A stretch of DNA of 64,000 nt, from assembly GCA_963678675.1 (NCBI GenBank), contig OY783193.1:28496750-28560749 (forward strand), written 5' to 3'. The notes beneath the pieces were generated by a model. It did no database searches. It saw nothing but the letters and a program-made list of their open reading frames with translations, and was not told where the DNA came from. The translations under genes were made by a program, and so were the position numbers. The stretch comes from Xiphydria camelus. Its lineage: Eukaryota > Arthropoda > Insecta > Hymenoptera > Xiphydriidae. Below, in pieces: positions 22,850 through 34,511 of this stretch. Position 1 is the first letter of the stretch. Each line of letters starts with the position of its first letter.

Positions 22850-23471
22850 TAGCATCACCGACGAAAGTCGCGTCGCATGGTGTGTGTACACTCATCGAGT
22901 ATCGGATACCTGCGTAGCGTTGTGTGCGAAGGGCCTAAGTGGAATGGGGCAGGGTCGAGATCGGTGTATGAGTAAGGCACGTACGGTAGCGCTGGAGTGT
23001 GTGGGTTTCGTTACGGTTTTTGAGGAATTTTCGTTGCATACCACGCTTTTAGTCCCCTCAGCAAAGAAGTTTCACTTCAATAAAATCAGTTACGCCGTAT
23101 GTCAAAGTGTATTCGCGTCATTTTTCGTGTGCTGATTATATTTCCGTTGCCTATGCATGTACATGCTTAACCTAAATGTTTGCCCCAAAATAGTTATTCT
23201 TCAGATGTTCCAGCTTCCAAGAGATTTTAAAACACGCTCCTCTTCAAGGAAGTTCCTATTGCCCGGTTTTGTATTCGCCCACAGGCAAATTTCATTCATG
23301 TTCATCATATTTTACGTAAAAACTACTTTTAACCCATTGAAATACATTGAAACTGCACTTTTAAAGCCGCCATATTAATTTTAGCTCCGCCCATAAGACA
23401 GTTCCCAATATCCAAGTGCTCAGCGATCGGCTCGATTCTGGTCGGCCTGATCCGGTGGACACCCGGCCTAA
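22850..23471 (+). other. Spacer between two inverted sister elements
   Basis: Includes 'gtggaatggggcagggtcgagatcg...gtttcgttacggtttttg' (22930-23075), repeated at 37420-37575. The longest open frame (22815-23135) overlaps this repeat and is not recognisable. No gene called. Confidence 0.5.
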
Positions 23472-24351
23472 AGGGGCCCATACACTGTCCAGCAAGTTTG
23501 CGCAACGCAGCGTTTGCTCAAACTTGCTGGACAGTGTATGGCGGTGTTTGATGCATTGCGCAAATGTTTGACAAACTTTAAACGTGTTTGACGTCTAAAA
23601 GGGGCCCATACACTGTCCAGCAAGTTTGCGCAACGCTGCGTTGCGCAAACTTGCTGGACAGTGTATGGCGATTTTTGATGCGTTGCGCAAATATTTGACC
23701 AAATTCAAAAGTGTTTGAAATCTTTTGCGCAACGGGCGCCCCGGGCGGGGCGGGGGACGAGGTCCTCGACCTTTTCCTCATTTTCAATAGACTCGCGGGA
23801 ATACCCTTTGCCTTCCCTACGAGCACCCTTTGTTTACCATCCAGGGTCGACCTATCATAAATTAAGCTAACGAGAAGTGTGTCGACCTATCATAAATGAA
23901 GCCATCAGGAAGCGCGTCACCCTATCGAAACGCGCATCCGTCCTATCATAAATTACTACATCGAGACGCGCGTACGTTCGTCTCTTGACCGCACCACGGA
24001 ACTTCGACGCATCTGCGTGTCTTCCCGAAGTCTTTCGCACGTCTCTGTTCCCTTCCTACGTCTTACCAGGGATCTATCTCTACGAGTATCCGGTTCACCC
24101 TCTATCCTTTTTCCTCTATCCTCCTATCCAGGTTCACTTGTGATAATGACGACTATTCAGAATAGGGAATTTTGGAGGGATGATGCAGCAACGCTGCGTT
24201 GCGCAAACTTGTTTGACAGTGTATGGATGATGCAGTTGTGCAACGCAGCGTTGCGCAAACTTGTTTGACAGTGTATGGATGATGCAGTTGCGCAACGCAG
24301 CGTTGCGCAAACCTGCGTTGCGCAAACATGTTTGACAGTGTATGGGCCCCT
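23472..24351 (-). mobile_element. 880-bp TIR element, TAA duplication, sister of 21727
   Basis: Inverted copy of 21727-22614 with the same termini, flanked by TAA at 23469-23471 and 24352-24354. The duplication is again TWA. Most of the length aligns with the sister, including the 'cctatcataaattaagc' region and the GC-rich segment near 23730. The ends carry different numbers of the 'gttgcgcaaac' palindromes. Confidence 0.8.
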
Positions 24352-24654
24352 TAATGAAATACACACTCTCTCTCTGTAGCGCTCTCGACCGTACCCCATT
24401 CCACCGCTCATGAGGCGACGCAGTGTCGGATTCCTACCGAGGATGAAAGAAAGAAACCAGTCATCGATGGTCCATATCATGATCCCCGTATGCCCTTTTA
24501 GTAATTTCCCTGGAGAGTGTGAAAGAGTTTCTTCCAAACGCATTCTGATAAAGAATATTTTTTGTAGTGAGAACACAGAGTGCATTTACTTAATTCCGAA
24601 CGGCCATTTCCAACGTAAATGAGCACTGACCATTCTTTCGTGTGTATTATGCAT
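24352..24654. other. No recognised feature
   Basis: A stretch with the fragment 'gcgctctcgaccgtaccccattccacc' that is the inverse of part of the 22930 repeat; otherwise nothing identifiable. Confidence 0.4.
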
Positions 24655-25056
24655 ACCCCCCATAAAAACAGATCCTCTGTAAAAAAAGGCGGCATGTTCA
24701 TTCAGTGCCAACAAAAATTGATACGTAAAATACTCCCCAAAAAAGATTTGAAATCAATTAAGATCGCCATGTTCAAAATTTATATATAAAAAGTAAAAGG
24801 CATCATTTGAAAGGAAAATTATTGTAAATCAAGTTACTACAAAATTCGGCTAAAAAATTTATTAAAAAATTTTATGAAAAAGAACTACAATAATTTTCCT
24901 TTCAAATGATGCCTTTTACTTTTTATATATAAATTTTGAACATGGCGATCTTAATTGATTTCAACTCTTTTTTGGAGAGTATTTTACGTATCAATTTTCG
25001 TTGGCACTGAATGAACATGCCGCCTTTTTTACAGAGGATCTGTTTTTGTGGGGGGA
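24655..25056. repeat. Palindromic family with CCCCCC ends, short copy
   Basis: Arms 24655-24836 and 24887-25056 match the outer arms of 16354-17088, but most of the centre is missing. Non-coding. Confidence 0.7.
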
Positions 25057-25129
25057 TTTCACTACTTTTTGGAATGTATTCATCAGGAGAATATGTATAC
25101 ATGTAGGAGAATAGTTTTTTATTATTAAT

Positions 25130-26374
25130 TATTACTGCAGAACGAGTAGGTTAGAAGATTTTCATGAAGACTCACGATTTTCTGACATATCATCTCGTAC
25201 AGGTGCCACCGAAGAGGATCTAACTCGTGTCCTGTCCGTAAAAGGATGACTCGATGGACATCGGAGAATGTCAGTCTTGTCAGCGAGCGCCTTTTACCCA
25301 TATCTTTATATGGGTACTTTCATTGCAATATGCGCTTTTCGTTTCAACTATTCCTGCTTTAAGTAACTTTTACTTCTTTCAAAGTATTTATCTTGTACGA
25401 ATTGTTGATCGTAGGGGGCAACGATCAATGATTGTGACTAATCATAGATAAATTATTCCTGCGATGATGTTCCAGTTGCAAAGCGTACACTAGCAAGTCA
25501 GCTTACAGCATCCGATGTTTAGTATCAACTTACCACTTTTGGAACACCCATCACTCGAGCATAATCACGATTATGTTAACGTTAATTGCTGAATAGACCG
25601 CGAGCTCGGGCACATTATCGCAGTAGTACATAGTTCGGCACACCCCGAATTGCCTTTTAGTTTTAATAGACGAACTTGTCTATGATGAGTCTCTATTATC
25701 GATCGCTGCCTCCTACCATGAACAGTTCATAAAAGGTTATTACCTTGAAAGAAGTAAAAGTTATTTAACGCTGGAAAATAGTTGAATGAAACGAGAAGCG
25801 CATATTGCAATTAATGTACCGTGGGTAATAGGCGCTCGGTGACAAGCCTGACATTCTCCGATGTCCATCGAGTCATCTTTTTACAGACAGGACTCGAGCT
25901 AGATCCTCTTCGGTTGCACCTGTACGAGATTCCATGTTAGAATAGGGCGAGTCTTCATGAAAATTTTCTAACCTACTCGTTCTGTAGTAATACTTAATAT
26001 CTCTGGAAGTTGAAGCAACAGTTATTGGCAAAAACCGGACACCGATTTTTAAACACTTGAGGAATCTCATCGAAGAAACCCGAATGATTATTTCTTATCA
26101 CTTCTACGCATTATTTATCATTATTTATAAATTAACGATTTCGAGGTTAGATGCTTCGATCTCCCGAATTGACAGCTACTGGAAGATCAGACGTTTGACA
26201 CTTCTCGCTCGGCTCGTAAGACCGCAGCGCAATCTCCCGAAACCAATTCTAATCCGGCCAAATGTCAGGGAAATTCAAAAGTTGGAGTTTGCCATCGGAC
26301 ATACTGTTTACTCTTCCAATGACCGCGACGAATTATTTCATAGCATGTAAAGATACCACTTATCACAGTATATA
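25130..26374. repeat. Fold-back family FB2, copy 3
   Basis: Arms approximately 25130-25440 and 25730-26000 are inverted copies ('ctgcagaacgagtaggttagaagattttcatgaa'). At ~25985 the sequence 'gtagtaatacttaatat' is the site filled by the LTR in copy 1. Its right flank is interrupted at 26375 by the fold-back mariner derivative. No gene. Confidence 0.65.
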
Positions 26375-26990
26375 CAGGGTCAGTCGCACTATACATGCCA
26401 GCAAATGGGTTGCATATCGCTCGGCGCTTAGGAGATACCGACGGTTCCTGTAATTTAATGGTAATTTCGTTAGCCCCCGGACTCAAACCCCGATAGCCCG
26501 GACTCAAACCAAAGAGAGGTATAAATTTGAAAAACATCGGCTAACTTTTAGTGTAGGTGACGGGTGCTCCGAAAAATGTGACAGCTGTTTGTGTTTTTAT
26601 TATTAATAAATAGAAACCGTGCTATTTTCTGTAGTCATTAATCGAACATAGACAGCAGAAAAGGAGTCGAAATGCAATCAGATAAGTTAATTTCTGAATT
26701 ACTTCATTTAACCTCATTTTGATAACCTATAAAGAATACATAACTTTGTGGTCACTTCTTTTTTTCTTTCAGCATTGCATATGAGGACGGGACGAACTCT
26801 TTGAAGACTAAACGGAATTAATCTTTTTACATACTGAAGAATCCAAGTCGTGGGAGGAGAACAAAACCATCGGAGTAACTACAATATCGGGGTAACTATA
26901 ATACTTTATTTCTATTTTTTTTCTCATCGGTGCTTGCCCTCTGCCTTCCTACTACACGTTTTGATTTATATACTAAATTTTATTTTATTT

Positions 26991-27205
26991 TTAGTTCATC
27001 GCCTCCACTCCATCGCCTTCGACTTCTTCTACCCAGTGAGGATTTCTCACGGACCAATAATGGGCGTTGTGATTATTCACTAATCCTTCGTTGTAGAATT
27101 TCGATTCATCTGTGAAGAAAATCTTCTGACGAACGAGGGATCGTCCACTTGCCGTAACAAAAACCAGTCGGAATAGTTAATTCGTCGAGCTGGATCTAGC
27201 TAATT
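26991..27205 (-). pseudogene. Transposase scrap in left arm
   Basis: Mirror image of 27709-27931: on the minus strand it reads through 'LFTDES' to a stop at 26991. It carries the same lesions as its partner arm, so the arms arose by inverted duplication after the gene had decayed or have been homogenised since. Confidence 0.6.
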
Positions 27206-27708
27206 GTACGCTGAAACATGCCCAAGTCGTATTCAGCCTTGAGAAGATTTATTTTCAATATTGGATCAAAGGTACGGCAATCCAGCAGTCTCATAACCGA
27301 CAGAAATTACGAAAGTGAGATTTATGTTAAATTATCTTAACAAATATTTAATTAAGAAAATACATCCCATAAAACACGTCTTTAAAAGTAATTTTTCTGA
27401 TATTCTTGCGATATTTTGCAATATTTTTGAGCACTACCCTATGTTAGAAATATATCTTTTTCGATAAATTCACAAAGTTGCAAAACGTTATAGGAACATT
27501 TTGGAATCATTACATTGAAAGATACAGCTCGATAAGACAGCTCGATAAGATTATACTTGTCAGAGCTGAATTATGTATGTGATTTCTGTAATTATTTTAG
27601 AAAGACCTGAAAGAATACGAGAGCAGTGGAACATCCTCTCCTAGAGAGAATAAGACTATAAGAAATAGAAAAGAATTTTCATCCTTTTATATAAAATGAA
27701 GTACATAC

Positions 27709-27931
27709 ATGCACCGGAGAAAGCAGATCCAGCTCGACAAATGAACTATTCCGACAGGTTTTTGGAACGGCAAGTGGACGATCCCTCGTTCGTCAGAAGA
27801 TTTTGTTCACAGATGAATCGAAATTCTACAACGAAGGATTAGTGAATAATCACAACGCCCACTATTGGTCCGTGAGAAATCCTCACTGGGTGGAAGAAGT
27901 CGAAGGCGATGGAGTGGAGGCGATGAACTAA
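27709..27931 (+). pseudogene. Tc1/mariner transposase core fragment in right arm
   Basis: Reads 'KYIHAPEKADPARQMNYSD', 'RFLERQVDDPSFVRR' and, after a one-base deletion, 'ILFTDESKFYNEGLVNNHN' and 'HYWSVRNPHWVEE', ending at a stop in 27929-27931. 'FTDES' carries the first Asp of the DDE/D triad of Tc1/mariner enzymes, and 'HYWS..NPHW' is the usual following motif. The second and third catalytic residues are missing. It is part of the fold-back arm and non-functional. Confidence 0.7.
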
Positions 27932-29729
27932 AAATAAAATAAAATTTAGTATATAAATCGAAACTTGTAGTAGGAAGCACCGATGAGAAAAAAATAGAAA
28001 TAAAGTATTATAGTTACCCCGATATTGTAGTTACTCCGATGTTTTTGTTCTTCTCCCACGACATGGATTCTCCAATATGTAGAAAGATTAATTCCGCTTA
28101 ATCCTCAAAGAGTTCGTACCGTCCTCATATGCAATGCTGAAAGAAAAAAAGAAGTGACCACAAAGATATGTATTCTTTATAGGTTTTCAAAATGAGGTTA
28201 AATGAAGTAATTCAGAAATTAACTTATCTGATTGCATTTCGACTCCTTTTCTGTTGTCTATGTTCGATGAATGACTACAGAAAAATAGCACGGCTTCAAT
28301 TTATTAATAATAAAAACACAAACAGCTGTCACATTTCTCGGAGCAGCCATCACCTACACTAAAAGTTAGCCGATGTTTTTCAAATTGATACGTCTCTTTG
28401 GTTTGAGTCCGGGCTATCGGGGTTTGAGTCCGCGCTAACGAAATTACCATTAAATTACAGGAATCGTCGGTATCTCCTAAGCGCCGAGCGATATGCAGCC
28501 CATTTGCTGGCGTGTATAGTGCGACTGACCCTGTATGTGTGTTGTTACATATATTAACTCGAGACGTTGGAATAGTTTTAAGAAATCCTTTTGCACGCAC
28601 CGCTGAAATTTCGCCCTTACTCGTAAATAAATTTCCAGCACAACATCGATATTTCGCTGCACTTGTGTTCTTCTGGGACTACCTAAAATAATTATAAAAA
28701 TCCTATATAATTCAGCCCTAACAAGTACAATGTTATCGAGCTGTACCTTATCGAGGAGATCTTTCAACGTAATGATTCCGAAATGCTTCTATGCTGTTTT
28801 GCAACATTCGCGAATTTATCGAGAAATATATATTATGAGTAAAGGAATGTTTCTAACATACGGTAATGTTCACGAATATTGTAAAATATCGCAGGAATGT
28901 TACAGAAAAATTGCTTGCAAAAACGTGCTTTGCGGGGTGTAAATGATGATATTTTGTAATTTCCATCGTTACACCAAAGGCAAAGAAGAGATGAAATAGA
29001 AGTGAGGTACATACATGTACACTTCACATTTGACAGGTCGGTATATAAATTGAAACTTGTGATAGTATAATATGAAAGCAGAAAAACTTATATCGATAAA
29101 GAAAAAATAATAATAAAGTAGGTACTCCATTATTGTAATCCAATAACATTGTGTGTATCACTTATTTTTCTGCCATGACTTTAATTGCTGATAGCGAAGA
29201 AAAATCAAATTTATTGGTTGATCCATCCACTATCAACAATCAAAGTCGTGGCAGAAAAATAAGGGATATAATGGAATTGGATTACAATAATAGAGTAACT
29301 ACTTTATTATTTTTTTTTCTTTATCGATATAAGTTTTTCCTCTTTCGTATTATACAATCACAAGTCTCAATTTATATACCGACCTGTCAAACGTGAAGTG
29401 TACATGTACGTCACTTCTATTTCATCTCTTCTTCGCCTCTGGTGTAACGATGGATTACAAAATATCATCATTTGCACCCCACAAAGCACGTTCTTGCAAG
29501 TAACTTTTCTGTAACATTCCTGCGATATTTTACAATATTCATGAACACTACCGTATGTTAGAAATATATACTTCTCGATAAAAACGTTTCGGAATCATTA
29601 TGTCGAAAAATCTCCCCGATAAGGTATAGTCCGATAAGATTGTACTTGTTCGGGCTGAATTATATAGGGTTTTTATAATTATTTTAGGAAGTTCCAGAAG
29701 AATATAGATGCAGCAAAATATCGATGCTC

Positions 29730-29940
29730 CGCTAGAAAGAGTAAGGAATAACCCTCGAACGAATATTCGGGCTATGGCAAGAAAGGTTAGAATCAGAGGT
29801 TAGCAAGTCTACGGGGGGTTCGAAGGATATTAAAGGATATTCATCCATTTAAAGTGAACCAAAGCAGCAGGTTCTTGGAACAACAAGTGGATGATCCCTT
29901 GTTTGAAAGAAACCCCCTCGGGTTCGCATACGATCTGTAA
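29730..29940 (+). pseudogene. Transposase N-terminal scrap, copy B
   Basis: Equivalent of 7976-8228 with more damage: pieces of 'RVRNNPR', 'AMARKVRI' and 'FLEQQVDDPLFER' occur in different frames, and the 'VHALETADP' part has been deleted. Confidence 0.5.
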
Positions 29941-30046
29941 CAAATTGTAAATAACACAAACAATTTAAAATATACTGAACTAACTAAACGTAGAAACTAA
30001 GATTATATTAATCTAACTTAACCAATTCTAATAATGACAGAATTAA

Positions 30047-31012
30047 CCCTGGAATGCTACCCATATTTTATAATGCATAAAGAGTACCCTGGGGTATAAT
30101 GTACCCCAAGATAAAATTACCTTATTTTACTGCTAATTTTTTTTATTGTTTTAAATTAACACCAAATCCTTGAAATCCATTACTTTTAATATAAAAATAC
30201 CAGTTACAGAAAGGAATACTTGATTCATCCACATGTAGGACATATTTTCTTCTGATGCTCTAAACACACAAATTTTTTACATATGGTGCATTTAACCCTC
30301 GATTTTCTGTCTTTGGACCTAGCACAGAAGGCACATCTTCCTGTTGATAGCTCGGGTTTGTCAGGTGTTTGAATTTCATCGTTTATTTTTAATACACGAC
30401 ATATAGTTTCCCGGAGCTGACGAGGCAAAGTTGGAATATTGAATCTGCTCATCATATGCGGTCTCACTAAAGCCATGGCAAGATCCTTCAAAAATGATCG
30501 TCTGTTCTTGATCGTTTCCTTTTCTCGTGCGGTTGAACCTCTCAAAAGAATCATAGAGTTAATTCCTATAACATCTAGTAAGTTATAGAAAAGGCATAGT
30601 GGCCAACGTCTGGTTTTTCTGGAAGTAGAGTATGTGTGACACAATTGGTCCAGAGTATCAACACCTCCTTTAGTCTTATTATAAAATTGTATAATATCTG
30701 GTAACTTCTTATTCTATAAAATTAATTTCATTTATAATATTATTATTTTGTGACAGAAATTACCTTAACCTATGCACTATATCTCGTATATATACATATA
30801 GCGATTCCGCTACCCTGGGGTTCAAGTGTACCCCAAATAACCCGTACTTGGAATATAAGTAAACAAATATATGCAACCAAGGCGTAATCAAGACTGACTA
30901 GTAATCATATGAAACTATTACGATGGACTAATCTGTGGCGCTATCTAACGTGAAGAGGTGGAATGATATTCTTTCTCTGGGGTACAGGTGTACCCCGGGT
31001 AGCATTCCAGGG
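30047..31012 (-). mobile_element. piggyBac element with TTAA duplications
   Basis: Perfect 16-bp terminal inverted repeats (ccctggaatgctaccc) are flanked by TTAA at 30043-30046 and 31013-31016; the sister locus has one TTAA at 8331-8334. A subterminal motif of the form ggggt-n6-7-gtacccc occurs three times (about 30093, 30816 and 30978). It is 966 bp, against 2.4 kb or more for autonomous piggyBacs, and keeps only the 3' part of the transposase gene. Confidence 0.93.
30225..30713 (-). pseudogene. piggyBac transposase, C-terminal third
   Basis: The frame, open from 30713 down to the stop at 30225, encodes 'FYNKTKGGVDTLDQL'; the Asp of 'GGVD' is the last residue of the piggyBac catalytic triad. 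The family-typical 'RRWPLCLFYNLLDVIGINS' follows. The end is the cysteine-rich DNA-binding domain: 'CAFC', 'CTIC', a Cys-x2-His and the final 'CPTC'. Upstream a TAG (30714-30716) closes the frame, although 'tttatag' there could instead be an old splice acceptor. The first two catalytic aspartates are gone. What remains could at most bind transposon ends; expression is unknown. Confidence 0.85.
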
Positions 31013-32699
31013 TTAAGAAAAATGATATACTTTCTCTTTCGTATTATACTACCAATTTATATACCGACCTGTCAAATGCAATGAATGCAACTGGTTGTGG
31101 TTGGAACAACAAGTGGATGATCCCTCGTTGGAAATAAACCTGCTCGGGTTCGCAAACGATCTGTAACAAATTGTAAATTACACAATTATATGCAGCATTT
31201 CACTTCTAAAATATACCGAACTTACTCAGCGTAAAAATTAAGAACCAATTTATATACCGACCTGTCAAATGCAATGAATACAACTAAGCAACTGGTTCTT
31301 GTTGGAACAACAAGTAGATGATCCCTCGTTCAAAAAAAAACCTCCTCGGGTTTGCATACGATCTGTAACAAATTGTAAATTACATAATCATATGCAGCAT
31401 TTCACTATTTAAAATATACCGAACTTACTCGAGCGTAGAAATTAAAAAACTATATCTGAGTTAATCAATTCTATTCTAATAATGATAAAATTATTAAAAA
31501 TGATATATTTCCTCTCTCGTATTATACTACGTTATTCAGCACTTATCTGCCTAATCGGTATCAGTAATTCCTCATTGACCGTCGTTAAACCGGAGACGAA
31601 GAAGAGATGAAATAGAAGTACGTAGAAGTGAGTAGAATAGGAGGTACGTGTACACTTCAGGTTTGACAGGTCGGTGTGTAAATTGGAACTTGTGGTAATA
31701 CGAAAGAGGAAATATATCGATAGAGAGAAATAGTGATAAAGTAATTACTTGATTATTGTGATCCAATTCCATTTCATCTATTCTGCCACGACTTGTATTG
31801 ATGACTGATTGTGAGAAGAAAAACCTTCGATTTTTCCCGTGCTCGCATGACCCTGAAAACAAAAAATAGAACGAACACAAAGATATTGTCCTTCCATTGT
31901 GTGAAAGTGAGGTTAAAGCTGTCAGATGGCAATTAAACTTATCTGATGGCAATTCTTCTGAGACCGTCTCCTTTCCTGCTCCTTTCTTGATGCACAGGCA
32001 ACTAGAGAAGAATACCACTGCATCCGCATTCACTCTATCTCGATATTCGAAAAAAATACAAACGATTATTAAACTATACGGAGCGTCTGTCACATTCACC
32101 ACTATTGAGATTCACTACTCCGATTACACTGAATTTTTACTTTTTATTAACAAGCGCGTCCGAGGATCGAAAAAATGCGAGGGAAATCGTTTCGCGAATG
32201 GAAATATTTTATTAATTTTGAAAAACAACTAAACATTCAAGGAATATATTCTCTCACACACTCTCACATACATTTTTGATGGCGTATGCGTGTGGCCGCA
32301 TCTGTGTACACATTTCCGACCATGGCCGAATATCGCCGAAGATAGGCGGAATTTTTGTGAGATTTTGACATATATATATCGCCCGAGAAATCGGATTCTC
32401 GACTTTTGAGGTGCGAGGGGCTTGGCTTCGCGTTGCTAAGGAAAAATCTCTGTTAATATGTAACTTACAACATTTACTCTGGTGTCTATCGATAGAGAAT
32501 AGTCGATTTATATGGCGTAACTAAGCATAGTTTTGGTTATAACCGTATATTTATTGAGAAAATTCGATGTTAAAATTGAGGGGTGAAGGGGGCAGACATT
32601 TTTCCTGTAAAGATACACGGGTGCTCGCGGCGACAGCGCTGGCGGCGTCGTTCTGACGACTTGAATGAACATGCCGCGAGGCACTACCGTGTCTCTTGA

Positions 32700-33106
32700 T
32701 GCATATAATTATACTATGGTAAAAACCGGTCAAAAAAGAAATGAACTGTTGTAGGAGTTGGCGGAGTAGGAGGAAGAGGTGGAGGAGGAGGACGATAAGG
32801 AGGAGGACATAGATTGTCGTAGAGTTTTTTCCATCGTGGTAATAAAAGCAAACGATATGTAATAATCTGCTGGGCTGCTCGGCTGACTTGCAAAGCACCG
32901 ATCGACGATCGATAGCATACTAAATCCCGTTAGCGGCCGACATAAATTGTCGTAGAGTGTTTTCCGTCATGGTAATTGTTACATGTGAAGCCGACGATAT
33001 GTAATAAACCCGGCCAAACGGGTAGACGGGCCTCTGCTCGACTGGCTTTCGCCGCACCGATCGACGATCGATAGCATACTGCACCCCCGATAGCCAGGTG
33101 ACTTTA
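32700..33106 (+). repeat. Two diverged tandem units of ~135-150 bp
   Basis: Units at about 32806-32938 and 32939-33085 share 'gacataaattgtcgtagagt', 'cgatatgtaataa' and 'gcaccgatcgacgatcgatagcatac'. The preceding ~100 bases are unmatched. No gene. Confidence 0.65.
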
Positions 33107-33320
33107 CAGTGGTGGCACTGTGAGACCACGCAGTGACTTTGAGAAATATCACAGTGATGTCTTGGTGCGTGCCCACTGGGGTACCACTGTGGCATCACGC
33201 AGTGTACACAGTGGATAAAGTAGGATTTTGCAAAAAGGGAACGCACGCACTGACTTTACCGAGGTTTTTCACTGTGTGCCCGTGCAGTGCCACCGCCTGC
33301 CACCCGCCTAGTGGTGTCGC
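33107..33320. repeat. Cluster of CAGTG/CACTG motifs
   Basis: About a dozen CAGTG or CACTG pentamers, several extended to CACTGTG or CACAGTG, fall within ~210 bp in both orientations. There is no single tandem period. The cluster is visible; its meaning is not. Confidence 0.5.
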
Positions 33321-33825
33321 TTTTTTTCATACCCTACCGGAATTCGAATCTGCGCTCTTTAGGATGATCAAAGTCTAAGCTCGAAATCGTGAATCTTTGA
33401 ATAAATGGTAAGTAATGTTCAGAAGTGAGAGTTAACAATCATTCGGGTTTTTTCGATGTCCAACCGAATTACACGCCTCATGCCTATTTGTTTCAAAAAT
33501 TATTTCCGCGCTAGCACCGCGCGTGTCTAGGAAGTAGTTTTACGAAGTGGCGTGAGCGATACCTAAGGTGTCAATTCGGAAGATTATTTATGATTATTTC
33601 TCATCACTTCTACAAATTATTCACTACTAATTCAAAACTTTACGATTTTGAGGTTACACGAAACGTTTCGATCTCCCGAATTGACAGCTATTAGAAGAGC
33701 AGTCGACACTTTTTGTTCTTATGCAGCGCACTCGTCTGAAGCCCACTCTAACTGTACCATAAATACTGCCGAAGTCAAAAATTCAGGTCGCAGCTCACCT
33801 GCGCGGTTGGCCATAGGACATGCGG
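33321..33825. repeat. Degenerate FB2-like sequence
   Basis: Weakly matches the FB2 family: 'cattcgggttttttcgatg', 'gtttcgatctcccgaattgacagct'. Strongly diverged and non-coding. Confidence 0.4.
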
Positions 33826-34154
33826 TATATCGCCCGAGAAATCAGATTCTCGACTTTTAGGCGCAAGGGGCGTGTCTTCGCGTTGCTAAGGAAGAATCTC
33901 TGTTAATATGTAACTTATAACATTTATTCTGGTCTCTATCAATAGAGAATAGTCAATTTATTTGGCGTAACGAAGCATATTTTTGGTTATAACCGTATAT
34001 TTATTGAGAAAATTCGATGTAAAAATTGTGGGGTGCAGGGGGCAGACATTTGTGGTGTAAAGAGACACGGGTGCGCTCGCGACATCAGCGCTGTCGTGGC
34101 TGATCGCGAAACTACTTGAACGAACATGCCGCGAGACACTGCCGTGTCTCTTGA
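33826..34154 (+). repeat. Truncated tail repeat with terminal hairpin
   Basis: Begins at 'tatcgcccgagaaatc' and ends 'gagacactgccgtgtctcttga' at 34154, so only the last ~330 bp of the tail family is present. Confidence 0.7.
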
Positions 34155-34156
34155 TA

Positions 34157-34511
34157 TACTGGGTGATTTTTTAATATTGCGACAAACTTCAAGGATGGGT
34201 TCCTTGGATGAAAATAAGAAAAAAACAACAAAACGTGTGGCCGCCACACGCGGAAGAAGTAAATCTTCGGTACCAGTTTCTCTGAGTTTGATTCCGGTGG
34301 TAATAGTTTCAATTGGCTCTATACAAGTCTTTTACAATGCTTCTTCGTAGAGCCAATTGAAACTAATACCACCGGAATCAAATTCAGAGAAACTGGTATC
34401 GAAGTTTTACATCTTCCGCGTGTGGCGGCCACACGTTTTGTTTTTTTTTCTTATTTTCATCCAAGGAACCCATCCTTGAAGTTTGTCGCAATATTAAAAA
34501 ATCACCCAGTA
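34157..34511. mobile_element. 355-bp palindromic MITE with TA duplication
   Basis: Terminal repeats 'tactgggtgattttttaat' and complement, flanked by TA (34155-34156, 34512-34513). The two halves are inverted copies almost to the centre (about 34318-34345) and include 'cgtgtggccgccacacg'. TA duplication suggests Tc1/mariner mobilisation. It sits immediately after the terminal hairpin of the preceding repeat. Confidence 0.8.

Larger units (their letters stand above)
26375..28533. mobile_element. 2.16-kb fold-back mariner derivative, TA duplication
   Basis: Arms 26375-27197 and 27726-28533 are reverse complements (~810 bp), starting 'cagggtcagtcgcactata' at each end and flanked by TA (26373-26374, 28534-28535). 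Uninterrupted target versions are at 12766 and 17476. The 528-bp loop is not recognised. Each arm carries the same Tc1/mariner transposase scrap, in opposite orientation. TA duplication and the scraps together support mobilisation by a Tc1/mariner enzyme. Confidence 0.75.
27546..32699 (+). repeat. Compound repeat copy B (paralogue of 3596-10013)
   Basis: Direct copy of 3596-10013 in the same order: fold-back arm, FB1 palindrome (28620-29728), transposase scrap (29730-29940), tandem 'accaatttatataccgacc' segments, tail and terminal hairpin ending at 32699. It lacks the Helitron (empty site 28310/28311) and carries the piggyBac element 30047-31012. The same minor ORFs appear in both copies because the DNA is duplicated, not because they are selected. 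Confidence 0.85.
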
